Below, piece after piece: positions 55,470 through 64,000 of a stretch of DNA of 64,000 nt (positions within the stretch are counted from its first letter, which is position 1; every line of letters begins with the position of its first letter). Origin of the DNA: Agromyces atrinae. GTDB lineage: Bacteria; Actinomycetota; Actinomycetes; Actinomycetales; Microbacteriaceae. Where the stretch lies: assembly GCF_013407835.1 (NCBI RefSeq), contig NZ_JACCBI010000001.1, positions 2,480,001 to 2,544,000 on the forward strand, given 5' to 3'. The translations under genes were made by a program, and so were the position numbers. The notes below the pieces were generated by a model. The model did no database searches. It had not been told where the DNA came from and saw nothing but the letters and a program-made list of their open reading frames with translations.

Positions 55470-55820
55470 GGTCCCCGCTATCGATGTGGTGGAAAAGTTA
55501 TCCACCACCTGTGCGCAACTGCTGTGGAATTCCCGGAATTCTGCACTTCGGGCTGGGGATAACGTGGTTCCACACGGTACTCCGATCGGCTCGTCGGCGA
55601 CAAATTCCGAATCGGGAAAGCCGAGAATCGCCGCGTGTCGCTCGTCACGCAAGCTGAGGAATCGTGGAGAATCGTCCGTTCGCGGTCGGTTCGGTTTGAC
55701 CTCGTTCAGGCGAAGCCGTAGGTTTAATCAGTTGACCGCAGCCCTTGTGGGCACCCAGCTTTCCCGGTTCCGTGCATTCGTGCGCCGAGAGCCCGGAGCA
55801 CGAACCAGTCGGAGCTAAGA
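55470..55820. other. dnaA-rpmH divergent promoter region
   Basis: 351 bases without a gene. Near-consensus DnaA boxes cluster on the dnaA side: TTATCCACC 55498-55506, TGTGGAATT 55523-55531, TGGGGATAA 55554-55562 and GGTTCCACA 55566-55574. The rpmH promoter lies at 55696-55724. The cluster likely mediates DnaA autoregulation or forms part of a bipartite origin. Confidence 0.6.
55696..55724 (+). promoter_or_regulatory. predicted rpmH promoter
   Basis: TTGACC (55696-55701), 17-base spacer, TAGGTT (55719-55724), about 97 bases upstream of rpmH. One of the best -35/-10 pairs in the window. Confidence 0.65.
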
Positions 55821-55958
55821 ATGAGCAAGCGTACTTTCCAGCCGAACAACCGCCGTCGCGCCAAGGTGCACGGCTTCCGTCTGCGCATGCGCACGCGCGC
55901 GGGTCGCTCGATCCTCGCGGCGCGTCGTCGCAAGGGTCGCACCGAACTCTCCGCGTAA
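55821..55958 (+). CDS. rpmH: ribosomal protein L34
   Basis: 45 residues, [15 protein letters not shown] onward, ending [11 protein letters not shown]: a complete L34. The upstream TCGGAGCTAAGA provides the ribosome site. First of rpmH-rnpA-yidD-yidC-jag-rsmG. Confidence 0.98.
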   Translation: MSKRTFQPNNRRRAKVHGFRLRMRTRAGRSILAARRRKGRTELSA

Positions 55959-55964
55959 GAACCG

Positions 55965-56306
55965 GTGCTCGCCTCCACCAATCGCATCACGAGCGGCGAT
56001 GACTATCGCAGCGTCGTTCGCCGTGGAGCGAAGATCGTCGGTGCCCAGACCGTGAGCTATGTGCGCACGGGTGGGGGCACCGACGATGCGCGCTTCGGCT
56101 TCATCGTGTCGAAGAAGGTGGGCACAGCGGTTCGCCGCAATCGGGTTCGTCGCCGGCTGAAGGCGGCGTGCCGACAATTGGTCGTCGACGGAGCACAGGG
56201 TTTCGATCTCGTGATCCGCGCACTGCCGTCATCCGCCGACGCCGATTTCAGCACCCTGCAGAGCGATGTCGCGCGAGCAGTGCGACGGGCAGGAGCCCGA
56301 TCGTGA
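55965..56306 (+). CDS. rnpA: ribonuclease P protein component
   Basis: 113 residues, small basic protein with the family motif RRNRVRRRLK, preceded by FGFIVSKKVGTAV. It assists the RNase P RNA in trimming tRNA 5' ends. Start GTG 55965, six bases after rpmH. Its stop overlaps the yidD start. Confidence 0.96.
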   Translation: MLASTNRITSGDDYRSVVRRGAKIVGAQTVSYVRTGGGTDDARFGFIVSKKVGTAVRRNRVRRRLKAACRQLVVDGAQGFDLVIRALPSSADADFSTLQSDVARAVRRAGARS

Positions 56307-56614
56307 ACACCGCGGCATCCGCAGTTCTGCTCTTCCCCCGCAACGTCGGAGTCCTTCTCCTTCGTGGGTACCGCGCGGCCATCTCGCCGCTCTACGGCAA
56401 TGTGTGCCGGTACCACCCCTCGTGCTCGACGTACGCTCTCGGCGCGGTTCAGGAACACGGGCTCGTCGCGGGCTCAGCACTCGCAGCGTGGCGGATCCTT
56501 CGCTGCAACCCGTGGTCGCAGGGCGGCATCGATGATGTTCCCCAGAAACGTGTGCGACGCTATCGCACGACCCGCTTCGGTTTCGTCGTCGCGGCAGCCC
56601 CTGGAAAGGACTGA
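56303..56614 (+). CDS. yidD: membrane protein insertion efficiency factor YidD
   Basis: 103 residues from GTG 56303, overlapping rnpA by four bases. Signature LLLRGYRAAISPLYGNVCRYHPSC in part (YHPSCSTYA) and CNPWSQGGIDDVP. An amphipathic, membrane-associated helper of YidC-dependent insertion. Confidence 0.95.
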   Translation: MNTAASAVLLFPRNVGVLLLRGYRAAISPLYGNVCRYHPSCSTYALGAVQEHGLVAGSALAAWRILRCNPWSQGGIDDVPQKRVRRYRTTRFGFVVAAAPGKD

Positions 56615-56623
56615 TTCTCCGCA

Positions 56624-57601
56624 ATGGACATCCTCGGCACGATTCTGTGGCCCATTAAGTGGGTCATCGAGCTGATCCTCGTCGCGTTCCACTCGCTGTG
56701 GGACATCGTGGGCCTCGACCCCGATGCCGGAGTCACCTGGGTCCTGTCGATCGTCGGTCTCGTGATCGTCGTCCGTGCCGCTCTCATCCCCATCTTCGTC
56801 CGCCAGATCAAGAACCAGCGGCGCATGATGGAAGTCGCGCCGCAGCTGAAGAAGATCCAGGACAAGTACAAGGGCAAGAAGGACCAGTTCTCCCGCGAGG
56901 CCATGTCGCGCGAGACCATGGAGCTCTACAAGAAGACCGGCACCAACCCGCTCTCCTCGTGCCTCCCCCTGCTCCTGCAGATGCCGATCTTCTTCGGTCT
57001 GTTCTCGGTGCTCAACGACGCCCAGCACGACAAGGCCGGCGTCGGCGTCTTCACGCAGGAGCTCGCGAACTCGTTCGCGAATGCCGAGTTCCTCGGTGCA
57101 CCGCTTAAGGCGACCTTCATCAACGCCTGGAACGCGGGTGGACCGTGGCAGGTCATCGTCATCGCCGTCACGATGATCATCCTCATGACGGCGTCGCAGT
57201 TCATCACGCAGCTGCAGATCGTCTCGAAGAACATGTCGCCGGAGACCAAGGCGAGCCCGATGTTCCGCCAGCAGCGCGTGCTCCTCTACCTGCTCCCCCT
57301 CGTTTTCGCGTTCTCCGGTGTGGCCTTCCCCCTCGGCGTCATGTTCTACTGGCTCGTCTCGAACTTCTGGACGATGGGTCAGCAGTTCCTCGTCATCCGC
57401 AACATGCCGACCCCCGGTAGCGATGCGGCCAAGAACCGCGAAGCCCGCCTGGCGAAGAAGGGCAAGCTCGTCATCGAAGAGAAGCCCGCCGCCGAAGTCG
57501 AAGCACCCAAGACCACGACTCAGCGTCAGCAGCCCGTCGGCAAGAACCGGGCGAAGAAGAAGCCCGGTGGCAACCCCGGCACCAACGGCAACAAGAAGTA
57601 G
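56624..57601 (+). CDS. yidC: membrane protein insertase YidC
   Basis: 325 residues with five core membrane segments, a cytoplasmic loop rich in Lys (MMEVAPQLKKIQDKYKGKKD), and a basic C-terminal tail ending KKKPGGNPGTNGNKK. Substitutes SecYEG or works with it to place membrane proteins. There is no long periplasmic domain, as expected for an actinobacterial YidC. Confidence 0.97.
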   Translation: MDILGTILWPIKWVIELILVAFHSLWDIVGLDPDAGVTWVLSIVGLVIVVRAALIPIFVRQIKNQRRMMEVAPQLKKIQDKYKGKKDQFSREAMSRETMELYKKTGTNPLSSCLPLLLQMPIFFGLFSVLNDAQHDKAGVGVFTQELANSFANAEFLGAPLKATFINAWNAGGPWQVIVIAVTMIILMTASQFITQLQIVSKNMSPETKASPMFRQQRVLLYLLPLVFAFSGVAFPLGVMFYWLVSNFWTMGQQFLVIRNMPTPGSDAAKNREARLAKKGKLVIEEKPAAEVEAPKTTTQRQQPVGKNRAKKKPGGNPGTNGNKK

Positions 57602-57608
57602 GAGCGCC

Positions 57609-58106
57609 ATGACCGACGTTCAGACCACCCCCGACGTGCGCACGACCGCGCAGCTCGAAGAAGAGGGCGATATCGCCGCGGACTACATCGAAGAGCTTCT
57701 CGACATCTGCGACCTCGACGGCGACATCGACATCGATGCAGCAAACGGACGCGCCTACCTGTCGGTCAACGCCGGCGATGGCGCCAACCTCCGCGTTCTC
57801 TCGAAGCCCGAGACCGTGTCGGCTCTTCAGGAGCTCACCCGTCTCGCCGTGCAGAGCAAGACGGGTTCGTTCTCGCGTCTGATCCTCGACATCGGTGGAT
57901 CCCGTGACGCTCGTCAGTCGGAGCTCGCCGTGCTCGTCGAGCGTGCCGTCGAGCGCATCGAGGGCGGGGCGGCTGAAGCTGCACTCCCCCCGATGTCGTC
58001 GTACGAACGCAAGCTCGTGCACGACCTCGTCGCTGAGCGCGGATTCGTCTCCGACTCGCGTGGCGAGGGCAAGGACCGTCACACGGTCATCACGCGTGGT
58101 GCCTGA
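57609..58106 (+). CDS. jag: Jag/KhpB-like KH-R3H RNA-binding protein
   Basis: 165 residues. Acidic N-terminus, KH-like domain (about 35-95, with LSKPETVSALQELTRLAVQ) and C-terminal R3H domain (SSYERKLVHDLVAERG). Binds RNA; in Firmicutes it affects elongation and sporulation genes. ATG 57609 follows GGAG closely after yidC. Confidence 0.95.
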   Translation: MTDVQTTPDVRTTAQLEEEGDIAADYIEELLDICDLDGDIDIDAANGRAYLSVNAGDGANLRVLSKPETVSALQELTRLAVQSKTGSFSRLILDIGGSRDARQSELAVLVERAVERIEGGAAEAALPPMSSYERKLVHDLVAERGFVSDSRGEGKDRHTVITRGA

Positions 58107-58749
58107 GCCGATCGCGGACGCGGCCGGCGAGCTCGAGGTCGAGCCCGCCGCCGCAGCGACGATTCTGGGTGATCGTCTCGAGTTAACTCGTCGCTTCACG
58201 GCGAACCTAGCTGCGCGCGGCGAGGAGCTCGGACTCATCGGTCCGTTGGAACTCCCCCGCCTGTGGACCCGGCACGTACTGAACTCCGCGCTCGTTGCAC
58301 CGCTCTTAAAGCCTGGTCGCGTTGGAGATGTGGGTAGTGGAGCCGGTCTGCCCGGCATCGTTCTGGCGATCGCGCGCCCCGACGTCGAGTTCGTCTTGAT
58401 CGAACCGATGGAGCGTCGAGTCGCGTGGCTCGTCGACCAGGCGGCCGAGCTCGAATTGTCGAACGTCGAGGTCGTTCGTGCCCGAGCAGAGGATGCTCGC
58501 ATGTATCGAGCCCTCGATCAGGTGACCGCTCGCGCCGTGAGCGCGCTTCGCACTCTCATTCCCCTCACCGCTCCCCTGGTTCGCGAGGGCGGTGAACTCG
58601 TGCTGATGAAGGGCGCGGGTGCCGAGCGTGAGATCGAGGCGGCCGAGAAGCCGATTCGTAAGTTCAAGCTGTCGGGCGTCGAAGTCGTCGAGCTCGGAGT
58701 CGGCGTTCTGAGTGAGACCACGCGGGTCGTTCGCGCTCGGGTCGGCTGA
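58099..58749 (+). CDS. rsmG: 16S rRNA (guanine527-N7)-methyltransferase RsmG
   Basis: 216 residues. SAM-binding motif VGDVGSGAGLPGIVLA, then FVLIEPMERRVAWL and ARAEDAR. Adjacent GTG codons at 58096 and 58099 are both possible; 58099 is used here. Overlaps jag by eight bases. Loss of this enzyme gives low-level streptomycin resistance in other bacteria. Confidence 0.96.
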   Translation: MPEPIADAAGELEVEPAAAATILGDRLELTRRFTANLAARGEELGLIGPLELPRLWTRHVLNSALVAPLLKPGRVGDVGSGAGLPGIVLAIARPDVEFVLIEPMERRVAWLVDQAAELELSNVEVVRARAEDARMYRALDQVTARAVSALRTLIPLTAPLVREGGELVLMKGAGAEREIEAAEKPIRKFKLSGVEVVELGVGVLSETTRVVRARVG

Positions 58750-58788
58750 AGCTCTCTGTCCGCTTCGCACGGATGACAGACTCGAGGC

Positions 58789-59178
58789 ATGCCGGGCTTT
58801 CATCACATCGAACTCTGGATCGCTGATCTCGGATCCGTCCACGCCGAGTGGTCGTGGCTGCTCGATCGTGTCGGCTTCACGCTGGCGAGTGAGTGGCCCA
58901 CCGGGCAATCATGGACGGCCGGCGGCTCGTACCTCACGCTCACGGAGTCACCGAATCTGACCGAGCCCACACACGACCGTCGCCGCGCGGGCCTCAACCA
59001 TCTCGCTTTCCGTCTGGATGACGCCGGCGCCGTGGATTCCGCCATGGCCGAGGCCTCGTCGCACGGATGGCGCCCGCTCTAGGCCGACCGGTATCCCCAC
59101 GCGGGAGGTAGCGAGCACTATGCGGGGTGGCTCGAGAGTGCGGACGGCTTCAAGGCGGAGCTGGTGGCGGAAGGTTAG
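58789..59178 (+). pseudogene. VOC-family (glyoxalase-like) protein interrupted by an amber codon
   Basis: ATG 58789 opens MPGFHHIELWIADLGSV, a typical VOC protein start with a metal-type His pattern (HHIELW). An in-frame TAG at 59080-59082 follows HGWRPL. The same frame continues ADRYPHAGGSEHYAGWLESADGFKAELVAEG to TAG at 59176-59178, exactly the C-terminal motif of VOC relatives (YPHAGG..HYA.FLE..DGFK.E). One base change (probably Tyr TAC/TAT to TAG) breaks the gene. Either a pseudogene, a sequencing error, or a shortened 97-residue product. Confidence 0.75.
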
Positions 59179-59214
59179 GTGATGCGCCTTCACCGCTCTC
59201 GGGTGTGGGTTGCT

Positions 59215-59230
59215 CGTTTCACGTGAAACA
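59215..59230. promoter_or_regulatory. parS site 1
   Basis: CGTTTCACGTGAAACA; one base off the palindromic consensus TGTTTCACGTGAAACA. Confidence 0.9.
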
Positions 59231-59530
59231 TGACAGGGGCATCCTCGATGGTCGGTCGTTGAGCGGAGTTCGTGTTGTTTCGGCGCCCACTCCCCCGGTG
59301 GCGGTGCTCACCTCGGATCGCAACTACCGAGGATGATGCGTTTCTGGATCTGGGTGACGCCTGGTTCATTGTCCGGTGTCTGAGGAAGCGCGTGTCCTGT
59401 TGTCGTGCGGTTCGGTCGCCCGAGTGGTCTTCCTTCGCGAGGGTTCGTTATGGCCGCGGCTGACGTGCGGACGCGTCGAGCGGGATCCCTCAGTCGGCTT
59501 CTCACTCGCGAGCTCCCTTGTTCATGGGAC

Positions 59531-59734
59531 CGTGCGCCGTGCGCCGTGTGCCGGAGCTCGTAGGTCGGGGACCCCTCGAATCGTCGATGTGCTCGCGCAC
59601 GCGTGTTGGTCGCAGGATTGTGGACCTTGTGCTTGCCGAGCGGCAGGGTTGGTTTGCGTAGGTGGGGAATGACATCGTGTTGTGTGTCTCGCGGTTCATC
59701 GTCTGCGAATCTCACGCACGGCGCACGGCGCACG
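59531..59734. repeat. 18-bp perfect inverted repeat pair
   Basis: CGTGCGCCGTGCGCCGTG at 59531-59548 is the exact complement of 59717-59734. Each arm is itself built from a 7-base unit (GCGCACG or its complement). Confidence 0.8.
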
Positions 59735-59764
59735 ACGCACGGCGCAGCGCTCAGAGCGGGGAGC

Positions 59765-59804
59765 GGGCTCGTGGGCTCGTGGGCTCGTGGGCTCGTGGGA
59801 TCGT
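59765..59804. repeat. tandem octamer array
   Basis: Four exact copies of GGGCTCGT (59765-59796) and a fifth with one change (GGGATCGT). Confidence 0.9.
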
Positions 59805-60062
59805 CCGGTCGTGCAGGTCGACGATGGACGCGAACCACTCCCCCGGTCTCTCGACGGTGTCTTCCTTCGAGACGCAATGACCGGCAGCTCGAGTGTCGAC
59901 GTCTGCCGCGGGTTGTGTGAGGTCGTCGTCACACTCTGGACTTGCGAGGCACCGAGGCACCGAGGCGTTGAGACGGTTCCGGTGACTATTCGGATGGCGC
60001 GGAGTTCCGAACCACCATAAGAGCTCAGTCTCAGCGTGAGATCTCCTTTCACTTGAGCGTTA

Positions 60063-60078
60063 TGTTTCACGTGAAACC
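60063..60078. promoter_or_regulatory. parS site 2
   Basis: TGTTTCACGTGAAACC; last base differs from consensus. 45 bp from site 3. Confidence 0.9.
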
Positions 60079-60107
60079 GCGATCGTCGAGGATGCGTCAC
60101 CGCGGTA

Positions 60108-60123
60108 TGTTTCACGTGAAACG
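60108..60123. promoter_or_regulatory. parS site 3
   Basis: TGTTTCACGTGAAACG; last base differs from consensus. Confidence 0.9.
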
Positions 60124-60459
60124 TGCCGGCTCGGTCCGGTCCGGTCCGGACGGCGCCAGGTTGGGCTGGACCGGGCCGGCCATGGCTGGGGAAGGCACGC
60201 TCGAGTTGGGCGGGTCGTGTTGGGACGCGTTGGGGTGGAGGGAGGGCCGGTGCGGGGTGTGGGCGGACGGGGTGTGGGCTGAGCGCGGTGGTGCGAGTCA
60301 TTGCGTGTGTGATTCGGTGGACGAAGCCGGGTGATGGTCGGGTCCGCTCTCCGACTCACCGGGTACGCACAGCGCAGCGCTGCGCTGCACAGGACCGCAC
60401 TGGCCTGGGCGACTGGTCACAGCTCAGTAGGACCTGTCTGTATTGCCGTTGCCGAGGCC

Positions 60460-60496
<37 letters not shown>

Positions 60497-60657
60497 CCCG
60501 TCTCAGCCCAATCCCCACTCCCCAATCCCGACTCCCCGTCCCCCATCTGCCGTCGCCCGTCTCCCGTTGCCCGTCTCCCCAACTTTCATGGTCAGTCAAT
60601 TGCTCCGCTGCCCTGCGCTGGGCAGCGGCGTAGTTGGTCCAGGAAAGCGAGACCCTT

Positions 60658-60738
<81 letters not shown>

Positions 60739-60910
60739 GTTGTGGCTGCGACCGCGACAATGCCCGTGCTCTTCATCACTGCCAACGCGGACGCCATGAC
60801 CGTGACGATGGTCAGCAGCAGAATGCCGCCCGCGTGCTGGTTCGAGTCGCGCCGGTAGTCCAGTGACCGAGCGCCGCCCGTCCGTCGGCGATCCCGCGGC
60901 TGCGCATCGA

Positions 60911-60926
60911 TGTTTCACGTGGAACA
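60911..60926. promoter_or_regulatory. parS site 4
   Basis: TGTTTCACGTGGAACA, the form common in Streptomyces and mycobacteria. Confidence 0.95.
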
Positions 60927-61330
60927 TCGAATCAACGCGGTGACCCTGACGGGCTGAATGTGCGAGCGGGCAGGGCGCTTCGGTCGGGTCGACTGATGAG
61001 TTGCTCCACGAATGGGACGATGTGGGCATGTGCCAGGGCGAACTCCGTGATTGCGCTGGGAGGTGGTGGTCCTCTGCGATTCGGGAAGTGTCGGCATGCG
61101 CGTCGAGCGGCTGGAGAGTGCGAAGGGCCAGAATCATCGGCTCTGCCGTGGCTATGGGATGACCCATGGGGCGCTCGCTCGCTCAGGCGACGATGCGTCG
61201 ACGCCATGCACCGTGCCTGATGTTACGCGCCGGATGCCGGTCTGGCGATTCATTGCGTGACGAGGCGGTCGTCTTGCTGAGTGGCATGGATGGAGCCACC
61301 GTGTTGTCTCGAGGCGTCGTTACGTCGGCA

Positions 61331-61354
61331 CTGCGGGACTGCGGGACTGCGGGA
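61331..61354. repeat. tandem octamer array (CTGCGGGA)
   Basis: Three exact copies followed by a degenerate fourth (CTGTGATT). Confidence 0.85.
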
Positions 61355-61899
61355 CTGTGATTCTGTGTTCACCTATAAAGCGACGAGTCGGCACAGCGCT
61401 GCGCTCGGGAGTTGGAGACACGGCGTTCCGGGGATCGGAGGGCACGACCATCTGGAGATCTCACGGAGCGCAGATTTCTCACGCGTGGATTCCAACCCCC
61501 CCCCTCAGCCGGACGTCGGAGGTTGAATATCGGAGGTCGGTGAACGGGGACTCGGCGGCCGGACGTGTTGCGACGCCTACTTCGAGGACCCCGCGGCTAC
61601 GGGTCTCACGGAACGACGATCGGAGGTCGGTGACGTGGGACACGGAAGCATGGACCCATCACGTCGCGAACCTTGGCGGGCGCTGGCAGCTGAGGGCTCC
61701 ACGGAACGATGATCATCGAATCGAACGCCTGGAATCCACAGGGACGCACCCCCGGCACAGGGGTACGGGGCCAGCAGGCTGAGACGTGTGTGCTTGGAGC
61801 ACTGGCTGCGGGTCATCCTGCGCGCAGTGGACGGTCCGAAGCTCGTGCCACTCCCCCACGCTCATCTGAAGCAGCGCAGATACTCGCCGCCGCGGCGCA

Positions 61900-61915
61900 T
61901 GTTTCACGTGAAACG
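61900..61915. promoter_or_regulatory. parS site 5
   Basis: TGTTTCACGTGAAACG; last base differs from consensus. Confidence 0.9.
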
Positions 61916-62000
61916 TTCTGGTGGAACCCGTGTGAGCGCCGAGTTGCGCCGCTCATTGGGCAAGCACCTCCCCCAGTCAGCAGTTCCCTTCTCAACGCGA

Positions 62001-62016
62001 TGTTTCACGTGAAACA
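62001..62016. promoter_or_regulatory. parS site 6
   Basis: TGTTTCACGTGAAACA, a perfect 16-bp palindrome. Confidence 0.95.
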
Positions 62017-62102
62017 GCTCCGTGAAGATCCCGTGAGCAGAGATGTGGTGATGCGCGACACGTCACTCCCGCCGCTGGCGTTCGACACGGTCATACCATC
62101 GA

Positions 62103-62118
62103 CGTTTCACGTGAAACA
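62103..62118. promoter_or_regulatory. parS site 7
   Basis: CGTTTCACGTGAAACA; first base differs from consensus. About 100 bp spacing to sites 6 and then 5. Confidence 0.9.
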
Positions 62119-62266
62119 TCGCCCATCGAGCGCCGCTACCCCGCGTTGATGGGCTCGATACTGCACTTCTTCCACCAAGTCGTCGCTGAAAGGTGTCGTC
62201 GTCAGTGCGTCCGACTAGTGTGGAGAATCGGACGATTCGCGCATCTCGTGGGTCGAACGGTACGAG

Positions 62267-63439
62267 ATGGAAGTTGGCAGAATGGCGCAGGGCGCGGGCC
62301 GGGGATGGTTCGGAATGAGGTCGTCTTCGGAAGAGCGCGCAGCGCGCGAGCAGGCGATTGAAACTCCCGACGTAACGCAGGAACCCACACCGGAAGCTGC
62401 TCCCGCTCGGGTCGATTGGGACGCGGCCACGGCCGCCGCTCTCACCGAAGACAACGTCGCCGCGCCGGTGCAGGGCGCGGAGCCCGATGATGCTCCTACC
62501 CCCGAACCAGAAGCGTCAGTTTCACGTGAAACATCGACGTCGGCATCCGTCGAGTTCGACACTCCCCTCGCCAACTTGGTCGCCGACGAAGCGCGTCGAC
62601 GCGCGGTTCTCGAGCAGTCGGACCTCCCCCTGCCGGTGTCGACGCGCGTGTTCACCGTGTCGAACCAGAAGGGCGGAGTCGGAAAGACCACGACGACGGT
62701 CAACCTGGCTGCAGCTCTCGCTCGAACCGGTGCGCACGTACTCGTCGTCGACCTCGACCCACAGGGAAACGCCTCTACGGCTCTCGGAATTGATCACCGT
62801 GCCGAGCGTCAGAGTGTCTACGACGTTCTGGTCGGCGAGATGGAACTGGGCGATGTCATTCAGCGCTCCCCCGAGAACGAGCGTCTCGACTGCGTTCCCG
62901 CGACGATCCACCTCGCGGGAGCCGAGATCGAGCTCGTCTCCCTCGTGGCCCGCGAGCAGCGGCTGCGCAGAGCGCTCGATCGACACCTCGAATCGATGGA
63001 GCGACCGTACGACTACGTGCTCATCGACTGCCCGCCGTCGCTGGGTCTACTGACCATCAACGCCTTCGTCGCGGCCCGTGAGGTGCTCATTCCGATCCAG
63101 TGCGAGTACTACGCACTCGAGGGCCTGTCGCAGCTGCTCCGCAACATCGAACTCATCGAGCGTCACCTCAACCCCGATCTGCGGGTGTCGACGATCCTGC
63201 TCACGATGTACGACTCGCGCACGAATCTCGCGCAGCAGGTCGCTCAAGACGTGCGCGATCACTTCCCCGCCGAGGTGCTCAAGACCATCATTCCCCGCTC
63301 GGTTCGCGTCTCCGAAGCGCCGAGTTACGGGCAAAGCGTGATCAGCTACGACTTCTCGTCGAGCGGATCCCTGTCGTATCGAGAAGCCGCCGCCGAGATC
63401 GCACTCCGCGGCGCCCCCCAGCCCGGAAAGAGGTCGTAA
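62267..63439 (+). CDS. parA: ParA chromosome-partitioning ATPase
   Basis: 390 residues from ATG 62267; ATGs at 62282 and further in are alternatives, since no clear ribosome site marks the start. The first ~120 residues are an acidic, disordered extension. The ATPase begins near 127 with deviant Walker A KGGVGKT (135-141), then [11 protein letters not shown] and [11 protein letters not shown]. It moves ParB-bound origins to the cell poles. A parS site is embedded in the extension. Confidence 0.95.
   Translation: MEVGRMAQGAGRGWFGMRSSSEERAAREQAIETPDVTQEPTPEAAPARVDWDAATAAALTEDNVAAPVQGAEPDDAPTPEPEASVSRETSTSASVEFDTPLANLVADEARRRAVLEQSDLPLPVSTRVFTVSNQKGGVGKTTTTVNLAAALARTGAHVLVVDLDPQGNASTALGIDHRAERQSVYDVLVGEMELGDVIQRSPENERLDCVPATIHLAGAEIELVSLVAREQRLRRALDRHLESMERPYDYVLIDCPPSLGLLTINAFVAAREVLIPIQCEYYALEGLSQLLRNIELIERHLNPDLRVSTILLTMYDSRTNLAQQVAQDVRDHFPAEVLKTIIPRSVRVSEAPSYGQSVISYDFSSSGSLSYREAAAEIALRGAPQPGKRS
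62518..62533. promoter_or_regulatory. parS site 8, inside parA
   Basis: AGTTTCACGTGAAACA within the parA coding sequence, translated as Val-Ser-Arg-Glu-Thr (85-89). Confidence 0.88.
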
Positions 63440-64000
63440 TGGCGACGAAGAGAACGGGATTGGGCCGCGGAATCGGCGCCCTCATCCCCACCAGCGACGA
63501 TGCGAACCGTGCAGCGAGCCGCCCCGTCGACGTGTTCTTCCCGGGTGGGGCCTCCCCCGCGGTCGCGCCGACGGTCGATACTCAGGCGTCCGTCGATGAC
63601 CTCGTGGCTGTTCCCGGCGCACGCCTGGCGCAGCTGAACCCCGACGACATCGTGCCGAACGCGCACCAGCCGCGATCCGTCTTCGACCCTGACGACCTCG
63701 CCGAGCTCGTGCACAGCGTCACCGAGTTCGGTGTGCTGCAGCCCATCGTGGTTCGCCCGCACCCCGAGCTCGAGGGCAAGTACGAACTCGTCATGGGCGA
63801 GCGTCGCCTTCGTGCGACGAAGGCATCGGGGCGCACGTCGATCCCGGCCGTCGTCCGCGACACCTCCAACGACGACATGCTGCGCGATGCTCTGCTCGAA
63901 AACCTGCACCGCTCGCAACTCAATCCGCTCGAAGAGGCGTCCGCGTACCAGCAGCTGCTGCAGGACTTCGGCATCACGCATGATGAGCTCGCGACGCGAA
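63439..64000 (+). CDS. parB: ParB partition protein, C-terminus cut by window edge
   Basis: 187 residues visible from ATG 63439, which overlaps the parA stop (TAATG). Begins [17 protein letters not shown], the ParA-interacting start. The N-terminal CTPase domain has GxxRxxR-type residues [19 protein letters not shown] and GERRLRA, then [14 protein letters not shown]. Binds parS and spreads as a CTP clamp. The DNA-binding part continues past base 64000. Confidence 0.96.
   Translation, partial: MATKRTGLGRGIGALIPTSDDANRAASRPVDVFFPGGASPAVAPTVDTQASVDDLVAVPGARLAQLNPDDIVPNAHQPRSVFDPDDLAELVHSVTEFGVLQPIVVRPHPELEGKYELVMGERRLRATKASGRTSIPAVVRDTSNDDMLRDALLENLHRSQLNPLEEASAYQQLLQDFGITHDELATR

Noticed and set aside
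59308..60301. Overlapping minus-strand frames in the centromere region
   Set aside because: Products are low-complexity Arg/Pro/Thr/His sequences that translate parS as FHVKH or VSRET; not protein-like.

Overview
The window is a high-GC actinobacterial chromosome segment spanning the replication origin. The order dnaA-dnaN-gnd-recF-DUF721-gyrB-gyrA-DUF3566-tRNA-Ile-tRNA-Ala on one arm and rpmH-rnpA-yidD-yidC-jag-rsmG-parA-parB on the other is typical of Actinobacteria. Together with the fhaA/fhaB-pstP-rodA-pbpA-pknA-pknB cluster, crgA, a class E sortase with an LAxTG substrate, and many leaderless-looking starts, it points to Microbacteriaceae (Microbacterium-like). Genus is not resolved. No rRNA, insertion sequence, prophage or CRISPR array was seen.

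Layout. 1-6.5 kb: alpha-galactoside uptake and hydrolysis operon (LacI regulator, GH36 alpha-galactosidase, two CUT1 permeases, binding lipoprotein cut by the window edge), with a duplicated operator over the promoter. 6.5-12.4 kb: a wall-anchored trypsin-like protease, META lipoprotein, MFS exporter with divergent XRE regulator, and two small conserved proteins. 12.4-19.3 kb: a minus-strand copper/haem envelope cluster (His-rich membrane protein, CopD-CtaG fusion, CopC, PCu(A)C chaperone, DyP peroxidase, PepSY membrane protein, small protein). 19.3-23.9 kb: SMI1/KNR4 protein, TetR regulator with a zinc alcohol dehydrogenase, DsbA-like protein, tRNA-Leu. 24-27.3 kb: beta-phosphoglucomutase and GH65 phosphorylase. 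27.4-36.2 kb: the cell-shape and Ser/Thr-kinase operon, genes overlapping or nearly so. 36.2-40.3 kb: trpG/pabA, a 52-residue membrane protein, class E sortase, crgA, rhomboid protease, cyclophilin. 40.4-44.6 kb: a possible leader peptide, small proteins, a tandem pair of unknown membrane proteins, DUF488, SdpI-like protein.

44.6-64 kb is the origin domain. Gyrase, recF, gnd, dnaN and dnaA are read leftward, with oriC between dnaN and dnaA; ribosomal protein L34, RNase P protein, YidD/YidC, Jag, RsmG and ParA/ParB are read rightward. Between a broken VOC gene (58.8-59.2 kb) and parA lies about 3.1 kb without a convincing gene. It carries seven parS sites (an eighth is inside parA) and several simple-sequence arrays, and is best read as the chromosome's centromere region.

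The points most worth a second look are this centromere, an SdpI-like gene whose start codon sits 3 nt after a CCA-less tRNA-Ala, a 26-codon leader ORF whose ribosome binding site can pair with its own coding sequence, a recurring TAGnnT-6/7nt-start (leaderless) gene arrangement, a nonsense-interrupted VOC gene, and a three-member unknown protein family.
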